Of a stretch of DNA of 64,000 bases, positions 58,311 to 64,000 are shown in pieces; the stretch's first letter is position 1; the number at the start of each line of letters is the position of its first letter. Both the position numbers and the translations under genes were made by a program. Where the stretch lies: positions 62,001 to 126,000 of the forward strand of contig DYJD01000021.1 of assembly GCA_020723325.1 (NCBI GenBank), in the 5' to 3' direction. The notes beneath the pieces are model-generated. The model worked only from the letters and a program-made list of their open reading frames with translations, was not told where the DNA came from and ran no database searches. Origin of the DNA: Desulfosudis oleivorans. Lineage in GTDB: Bacteria > Desulfobacterota > Desulfobacteria > Desulfobacterales > SURF-7.

Positions 58311-59954
58311 TTGACAACCAACAATATCCATTATTCCGGCCATTGGCTGGCGGGGGAACAAACCCCGCAACCGCTTGAAAAATATTTAAATTCAGCCTTA
58401 CTACAAGTTCACCGGCCGATCTTTGTGGTGAAACTGGCAAGCGGCAACGGCGTAGCTGTGGACGGCACAGCGTATCTGGGAAACAACCACCCCGCCCCTT
58501 CAGGGGCATACCCCCTATCGGCCTTTGCCCCGGCCCTGCCGCCCACGGCCTTGGGTGATCCGTGTTTTAAACAATCCTATGGGCTGCAATATGCATATAT
58601 CACCGGCGCCATGGCCAATGGAATTGCCTCGGTGGAGATGGTGCAAGCTGCCGGACGGGCCGGCATGTTGGGTTTTTTCGGCTCGGGCGGGCTTTCCCTG
58701 GAGCGCATCCGTTCCGCCATCGAGCGCCTGAATAAAAATGCGGATAAAATTCCGTTTGGTTTTAATTTCATTCACAGCCCCCATGAACCGGATCTGGAGG
58801 CAGCCACCGCCCAATTGTATTTGGACATGGGGGTAACAGTCGTGGAAGCCGCGGCCTTCATGCGCTTAACCCTTCCCCTGGTTTATTACCGTGTCAAGGG
58901 CATCCATTTGGATGCTGCCGGCCGCATTGTCTGCCCCAACAAAATCATCGGCAAAATTTCCCGGGTGGAAGTGGCCCGCCAATTTTTCGCGCCGCCGCCG
59001 GAAAAAATTCTCAAGCAATTGCTCAGTCGCAATATGATCACGGAAAATGAAGCAGCCCTGGCCCGGCGTTTGCCCATGGCCGACACCCTGAGCGCCGAAG
59101 CCGATTCCGGAGGCCATACCGACAACCGGCCGGCCCTTTCCCTCTTGCCCACCATGCTCGCTTTGCGGGACGAAATGGCCCGGGAATACAATTATCCTGT
59201 GCCCTTGTTTGTGGGTTTGGGCGGGGGGATCGCCACCCCCGAGTCCGCAGCCGCCGCCTTTGCCATGGGCGCCGCCTATGTGTTGACCGGTTCGGTCAAT
59301 CAAGCCTGTATCGAATCCGGCACTTCCGAAGCGGTTCGCCAGATGCTGGCTGAAGCCGGCCAGGCGGACGTAACCATGGCTCCGGCCGCCGACATGTTCG
59401 AGTTGGGAGTGAAGGTCCAGGTTCTCAAGCGCGGCACCATGTTCCCGGTGCGGGCTGCCAAATTGTATGAATTTTTCAATCGGTACAATCGCTTCGAGGA
59501 TATTCCCGAAAAGGATCGCAAAAATCTGGAAGATAATTTTCTGCAATGCAGCTTTGAGGAGGAATGGCGTCAAACCCGTGCTTTTTTTCAAAAAAGGGAT
59601 CCCAAGCAAATTGACCGGGCTGAGGCCGACCCCAAACACAAGATGGCCCTGGTGTTTCGTTCTTATCTCGGCCGTTCCTCCAATTGGGCCGTGAGCGGCG
59701 ACCCGGCCCGGCGCATGGACTATCAGGTATGGTGCGGCCCGGCCATCGGCGCTTTCAATGAATGGGTTAAAGGCACCTTCCTGGAAGCGCCTGCCAACCG
59801 CAGCATCGCCGTTGTAGCCATGAATCTGCTGCTGGGTGCCGCTGTGGCCACCCGCGCCGCCTGGCTGCGCAATCAAGGTATTGAATTGCCGGCCGGAATC
59901 GGTCATTTCAGGCCGTTGCCTTTGGATGAAATCCGGCAATATCTAACAACTTAA
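58311..59954 (+). CDS. pfaD: PfaD-type enoyl reductase
   Basis: This 547-aa flavin-dependent TIM-barrel enzyme should act as the trans-acting enoyl reductase of a PfaA-type lipid synthase. It starts at TTG behind AAAGGA. Conserved features are YAYITGAMANGIASVEMVQA, MLGFFGSGGL, IPFGFNFIHSP, VVEAAAFM, GGGIATPESAAAAFAMGA, VLTGSVNQACIESGTS, and the C-terminal VWCGPAIGAFNEW. The size fits the family. It precedes the synthase gene by 14 nt. The order pfaD then pfaA differs from the gammaproteobacterial pfaABCD order and is nearer to the myxobacterial arrangement with the reductase first. Confidence 0.95.
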   Translation: MTTNNIHYSGHWLAGEQTPQPLEKYLNSALLQVHRPIFVVKLASGNGVAVDGTAYLGNNHPAPSGAYPLSAFAPALPPTALGDPCFKQSYGLQYAYITGAMANGIASVEMVQAAGRAGMLGFFGSGGLSLERIRSAIERLNKNADKIPFGFNFIHSPHEPDLEAATAQLYLDMGVTVVEAAAFMRLTLPLVYYRVKGIHLDAAGRIVCPNKIIGKISRVEVARQFFAPPPEKILKQLLSRNMITENEAALARRLPMADTLSAEADSGGHTDNRPALSLLPTMLALRDEMAREYNYPVPLFVGLGGGIATPESAAAAFAMGAAYVLTGSVNQACIESGTSEAVRQMLAEAGQADVTMAPAADMFELGVKVQVLKRGTMFPVRAAKLYEFFNRYNRFEDIPEKDRKNLEDNFLQCSFEEEWRQTRAFFQKRDPKQIDRAEADPKHKMALVFRSYLGRSSNWAVSGDPARRMDYQVWCGPAIGAFNEWVKGTFLEAPANRSIAVVAMNLLLGAAVATRAAWLRNQGIELPAGIGHFRPLPLDEIRQYLTT

Positions 59955-59968
59955 TTTAGGAAAGACCA

Positions 59969-62900
59969 TTGAAACCCGAAAAAAAATCAGCCCAGTCAAA
60001 ACCGGCCATTGCCATTATCGGCATGGGATGTCTTTTCCCCAGGAGCGCCGATGTTAAAGAATTCTGGCGGCTTTTATCCAGAGGGGAGGACGGGATAACA
60101 GAAATACCCCCGACCCACTGGTCCCTGAAAGACTATTATCACCCCAATCCCAAGCATCCGGATCATACCTATTGCCGCAAAGGCGGATTTTTATCACCGA
60201 TTTCTTATGATCCGGCCGAATTCGGCATTCCGCCCAACATCCTGGAAGCCACGGACACATCCCAATTGTTGGGACTGCTGGTGGCCAAAAAAGCCCTGGC
60301 TGATGCAGGTTACGGGCCGGACCGGGAATTTGATCGCGGCCGGGTCAATGTTGTGCTGGGAGCCACCGGCACCCAGGAACTGGTCATCCCCCTGGGCGCC
60401 AGGCTGGGACATCCCATCTGGCGCAAAGCCCTTACGGATTCGGGAATTGCCGCGGATAAAATCGAGGAAGTCATGGGACGCATGGCCGACTCCTATGTGC
60501 CCTGGCAGGAAAATTCTTTTCCCGGTCTGCTGGGTAACGTCATTGCCGGCCGGATCACCAACCGCCTGGATCTGGGCGGGACCAACTGCGCAGTGGACGC
60601 GGCCTGCGCCAGCTCCCTTTCGGCCCTGAATCTGGCCATCCTGGAATTGCAGGCCGGCCGCTGTGATTTGTCCCTGTCCGGCGGCGTGGATACCCTCAAC
60701 GACATTTTCATGCACATGTGCTTTTCCCAGACCGGTGTGCTCTCCCATACCAGCGACGCCCGTCCATTTTCAGAGGAGGCGGACGGCACCGTGTTGGGGG
60801 AAGGCATCGGCATCCTGGTTCTGAAACGCCTTGGGGATGCGGAAAAAGACGGCGACCGTATCTATGCGGTGATAAAATCCATCGGTTCCTCCAGTGACGG
60901 CAAATCCCAAAGCATTTACGCCCCCAGCGCCGACGGCCAGGCCAAGGCCCTTACCGCCGCCTATGCCGAAGCCGGGGTTGCGCCTGGAACCGTGGAATTA
61001 TTGGAGGCCCACGGCACCGGCACCCGTGTGGGGGATGCCGTTGAATTCACGGCCCTCAAAAACGTATTCAAGGACAGCCGGCGGCCGGGCCCCCGTTGCG
61101 CGTTGGGCTCGGTCAAATCCAATATCGGCCATACCAAGGCCGCGGCCGGCGCTGCCGGACTGATAAAGGGGGCCCTGGCCCTGCACCATAAAGTCCTGCC
61201 CCCCACCTTGAAAGTGGCCAAGCCTGACCCCAAACTTGCCATTGCGGACAGTCCCTTTTTTCTCAATGCCAAAACCAGGCCCTGGCTCGGTTCCCCGCAC
61301 CATCCACGCCGGGCCGGCGTAAGCGCCTTTGGTTTCGGCGGCAGCAATTTTCATGTGGTGCTGGAGGAATATCAGGCTCAAAAAGCGGCCCCTTCCTGGG
61401 ACGGCATGGTGGAAATCGCCGCTTTTTCCGCAAAGGATAACGGCGAGCTGACATCCAAACTCCGGAAATTCATGGCTGGATTGGGCCCCCGGCCGCCTTT
61501 TGCCGACCTGGCCAGGGCCGCGGCCGAGACCCGGCGTTCTTTTGCCAGCCAGGACAATGCGCGTCTGTTGTTTCTCTTGGAAAGACCCGCTGACGCCCTG
61601 GGCGCTGAAACCCAACCGTTGATCCAGCGCCTGTCCGAGGCTTTGACTGCCTTGGAAACCGGTGAAACCATCAAGCTTTCCGGACCGGAGGTATTCTTCG
61701 GCGGGCCGGAACATGCGGGCAAGCTGGCCTTTCTCTTTCCAGGACAGGGCAGCCAGTATGTCTTCATGGGCACGGATCTGGCCTGCTGCTTTCCCGAAGT
61801 TCAGGACACACTGAATTTCTGCAACCATCTTTTCCAGGCCGCTTACCCGGAGCGCACACAACGCCTCAGCGATTTGATTTTTCAAATCCCCATGGCGGCC
61901 GAAGAACCCATGGATGCGGAAGAAGCCCTGCGCTCGACGGACGTGGCCCAACCGGCCATCGGCGCCCTCAGTCTGGCCATGCTGCGCGTTCTGGAACGCT
62001 TCGGCATCAAACCTTCTGCCGTTGCCGGCCACAGTTACGGTGAATTGCCGGCCCTGTTTGCCGCCGGTCGTCTGGGCTTGGAAGACGTGGTCAGCCTGTC
62101 CATCCAGCGCGGCAAATACATGGCCGGGGCCGGCGATGATTCTGGAACCGACAAGGGCACCATGCTGGCAGTCAAAGCCCCCATTGCCGAGCTGGATGCT
62201 TTGATTCAGGAAAACCATTTGGATGTTGTCCTGGCCAACCGCAATGCGCCGGAGCAGGGTGTCCTGTCCGGCAGTACGGAGGCCATTGCCGCAGCCCAAA
62301 AAGCCTGCAAAGCCAAAGGCTATCGCGCCACCCGCTTGCAGGTGGCCGCGGCCTTTCACAGCCGCCTGGTGGCCCATGCCGCCGAACCCTTTCAGACCGC
62401 CTTGCAGGAGGTGGCATTCAAGGCTGGGGAAATTCCGGTTTTTTCCAACAGCACCGCCGAACCTTATCCCATGGAAGGGGACCAAAGCCGGCGCATATTG
62501 GGCGAGCAGCTTTTGAATCCCGTGCATTTCATCCAGCAGATAGAAAACATGTATCGTCTAGGGGCGCGCACGTTTGTTGAAGTGGGTCCCAAGGCGGTTC
62601 TCAGCGGCTTGGTGGGCGCCATTCTAAAAGGACGTGATTTTCATGCGATTTCCCTGGATCGCTCGGCCGGCCGCAAATCCGGTCTGGCCGACCTGGCCGC
62701 CTGTTTGTGTCGCCTGGCGGCAGACGGCCATCCCGTGGCCCTGAAGGAATGGGAAGAGCCCCTGGAAGCGCCCCCCAAGCAAATGATGAGCATTCCCATC
62801 TGTGGCGTCAATTATCGCAGTCCGGTCAAGGAACGGCCGCCATCCAAACCTGCCACAGCGGCAAAGGCAGTGGATGCACCCAAGCCCATACCGAGTCGTC

Positions 62901-64000
62901 CGATAACAGCGGACACCCCGGCCGGTGCACCCAGCCGGGAAATACCGGCACCGGCAACAAAGGCCATGCCCAAACCGGCTGCCGGCCCAACCGTGAATGC
63001 CATCCCAGCCGGCCAGCCAGGGCAAAACCCCTTTGTGGCCGACGCCCTGAAAATCGTCTCGGAGAGCTTGAAATCCATGCAGGCCCTCCAGGCCCAAACC
63101 GCCGACACCCATAAAAAATTCCTGGAAACCCAAACCGAAGCCACCCGCAGCCTGCAAGCCATGCTGGAACGCACTCGGCAACTCACGGAAAGTGCTTTTG
63201 GTTTGGGACCGGCCCAATGGCCGCCGGCCCATTTTGCAGCGGAACCGCATAAGGTCGTTCGGGTACAACCGTCGGCCGTATCAAGCGCACCCCGGGCTGT
63301 TTCGCAACCGGTACCGGTTCAAGTTGTGGTCCCGGCGCCCACACCGCCGATGGCGGAAAAACCCAAACCCAGGCCGGCGGCGGCAACCCCTGAAATTGAA
63401 CAAGCCCTCATGCAGGTGGTGAGTGAGCTCACCGGCTATCCAGTGGAAATGCTCTCGGCCGACATGGACATTGAGGCGGATCTGGGTATTGACTCCATCA
63501 AACGCGTGGAAATCCTCTCGGCCTTTGAGGAGAAAATGCCGGACCTGCCGGCAGTGGCCCCTGAAGACCTGGCCAGCCTGAAAACCCTGGGGCAGATCAT
63601 CGCCCATGTGGCCGGGTCCTTATCAGTCCAGGCTGTCACAGCGTCCGCAGCCGCACCGGCCGTACCACCGGCAACCCAGCCGGCTTGTTCCAAGGCGGAC
63701 ATTGAACAAGCCCTCATGCAGGTGGTGAGCGAACTCACCGGCTATCCGGTGGAGATGCTCTCGGCCGACATGGACATTGAGGCGGATCTGGGTATTGACT
63801 CCATCAAACGCGTGGAAATCCTCTCGGCCTTTGAGGAGAAAATGCCGGACCTGCCGGCAGTGGCCCCTGAAGACCTGGCCAGCCTGAAAACCCTGGGGCA
63901 GATCATCGCCCATGTGGCCGGGTCCTTATCAGTCCAGGCTGTCACAGCGTCCGCAGCCGCACCGGCCGTACCACCGGCAACCCAGCCGGCTTGTTCCAAG
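59969..64000 (+). CDS. pfaA: PfaA-type polyunsaturated fatty acid/lipid synthase, 3' end outside
   Basis: The frame opens at TTG 59969 behind TAGGAAAG and stays open to the window end (1344 codons). Domain order is ketosynthase (about 10-460; C213 in DAACASS, HGTGT, SNIGHTKAA), acyltransferase (about 585-880; FPGQGSQ, S689 in GHSYGE, AAFHSR), a linker with coiled coil (about 1000-1080), then two acyl carrier domains with phosphopantetheine serines S1176 and S1278 in LGIDSIKRVE. It would build long acyl chains on tandem carriers with the PfaD reductase. Ketoreductase and further parts lie beyond the window. The product could be a polyunsaturated fatty acid or another secondary lipid. Confidence 0.95.
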   Translation, partial: MKPEKKSAQSKPAIAIIGMGCLFPRSADVKEFWRLLSRGEDGITEIPPTHWSLKDYYHPNPKHPDHTYCRKGGFLSPISYDPAEFGIPPNILEATDTSQLLGLLVAKKALADAGYGPDREFDRGRVNVVLGATGTQELVIPLGARLGHPIWRKALTDSGIAADKIEEVMGRMADSYVPWQENSFPGLLGNVIAGRITNRLDLGGTNCAVDAACASSLSALNLAILELQAGRCDLSLSGGVDTLNDIFMHMCFSQTGVLSHTSDARPFSEEADGTVLGEGIGILVLKRLGDAEKDGDRIYAVIKSIGSSSDGKSQSIYAPSADGQAKALTAAYAEAGVAPGTVELLEAHGTGTRVGDAVEFTALKNVFKDSRRPGPRCALGSVKSNIGHTKAAAGAAGLIKGALALHHKVLPPTLKVAKPDPKLAIADSPFFLNAKTRPWLGSPHHPRRAGVSAFGFGGSNFHVVLEEYQAQKAAPSWDGMVEIAAFSAKDNGELTSKLRKFMAGLGPRPPFADLARAAAETRRSFASQDNARLLFLLERPADALGAETQPLIQRLSEALTALETGETIKLSGPEVFFGGPEHAGKLAFLFPGQGSQYVFMGTDLACCFPEVQDTLNFCNHLFQAAYPERTQRLSDLIFQIPMAAEEPMDAEEALRSTDVAQPAIGALSLAMLRVLERFGIKPSAVAGHSYGELPALFAAGRLGLEDVVSLSIQRGKYMAGAGDDSGTDKGTMLAVKAPIAELDALIQENHLDVVLANRNAPEQGVLSGSTEAIAAAQKACKAKGYRATRLQVAAAFHSRLVAHAAEPFQTALQEVAFKAGEIPVFSNSTAEPYPMEGDQSRRILGEQLLNPVHFIQQIENMYRLGARTFVEVGPKAVLSGLVGAILKGRDFHAISLDRSAGRKSGLADLAACLCRLAADGHPVALKEWEEPLEAPPKQMMSIPICGVNYRSPVKERPPSKPATAAKAVDAPKPIPSRPITADTPAGAPSREIPAPATKAMPKPAAGPTVNAIPAGQPGQNPFVADALKIVSESLKSMQALQAQTADTHKKFLETQTEATRSLQAMLERTRQLTESAFGLGPAQWPPAHFAAEPHKVVRVQPSAVSSAPRAVSQPVPVQVVVPAPTPPMAEKPKPRPAAATPEIEQALMQVVSELTGYPVEMLSADMDIEADLGIDSIKRVEILSAFEEKMPDLPAVAPEDLASLKTLGQIIAHVAGSLSVQAVTASAAAPAVPPATQPACSKADIEQALMQVVSELTGYPVEMLSADMDIEADLGIDSIKRVEILSAFEEKMPDLPAVAPEDLASLKTLGQIIAHVAGSLSVQAVTASAAAPAVPPATQPACSK
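63395..64000 (+). repeat. 306-bp tandem repeat encoding acyl carrier domains
   Basis: Two copies, starting ATTGAACAAGCCCTCATGCA at 63395 and 63701, are nearly identical at the DNA level over 102 codons, including the Ala/Pro linker. The last 34 nt of the window (from 63967) repeat the linker again, so a third copy is likely to follow. Confidence 0.9.

Overview
The window reads as a chromosomal segment of an anaerobic Desulfobacterota bacterium (Desulfobacterales-like). This is inferred from gene content: DUF1566 and PEGA-type secreted proteins, a glycyl radical enzyme operon, a BKACE-family enzyme, an sigma-54 response regulator, a pfa-type secondary lipid synthase and a wax ester synthase. 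No rRNA, tRNA or CRISPR array was seen, so the assignment stays tentative.

Layout. 1-6.8 kb (minus strand): a chemosensory and c-di-GMP group (MCP, PAS-GGDEF, CheC-like phosphatase, CheY-like receiver) and an OmpR-type two-component pair. 7.1-12.9 kb: secreted proteins and debris: a truncated chimeric copy of an unknown exported protein, a small exported protein, the full 853-aa exported protein with an SMP-30-like propeller, a frameshifted DUF1566 gene and a decapitated substrate-binding protein. 13.1-14.0 kb: a BKACE (Kce-like) enzyme behind a perfect inverted repeat. 14.5-21.3 kb: a probable operon of GAF protein, divergent kinase, universal stress protein, phosphoesterase, Ser/Thr kinase with a DUF1566 tail, and glycogen phosphorylase. 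Then a hybrid histidine kinase and an Lhr-type helicase.

28.3-35.4 kb is the mobile region. It holds a BrnTA toxin-antitoxin pair between a small membrane-protein gene and a decayed partial copy of it, then an intact integron integrase. Divergent from the integrase are six complete gene cassettes with recognisable attC sites and a seventh cut off by a REP-associated (RAYT) transposase. Copies of a REP-like palindrome occur at three sites.

35.5-50.5 kb is lipid and radical chemistry. It has an old-yellow-enzyme-type oxidoreductase and a TetR-led operon with two near-duplicate glycyl radical enzymes, each with an SCP2-like N-terminal domain, flanking one shared activase. Next come remnants of a methyltransferase and a Sel1-repeat protein, then an operon with a wax ester synthase fused to an alpha/beta hydrolase, a FabR-like TetR regulator and an unknown protein. 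50.6-53.1 kb holds aromatic amino acid genes (shikimate kinase, chorismate synthase, prephenate dehydrogenase). 53.2-57.9 kb has a HAMP sensor, DegV, a CBS protein, a small STAS-like protein and an NtrC-type regulator. 58.3 kb to the end is pfaD followed by the first 1344 codons of a PfaA-type synthase (KS-AT-ACP-ACP), which runs off the window.

The strongest candidates for something undescribed are the SCP2-glycyl radical enzyme operon (37.4-45.0 kb) and, second, the integron cassettes of unknown function. Short-period (about 6 nt) repeats and inverted pairs recur in the intergenic gaps.
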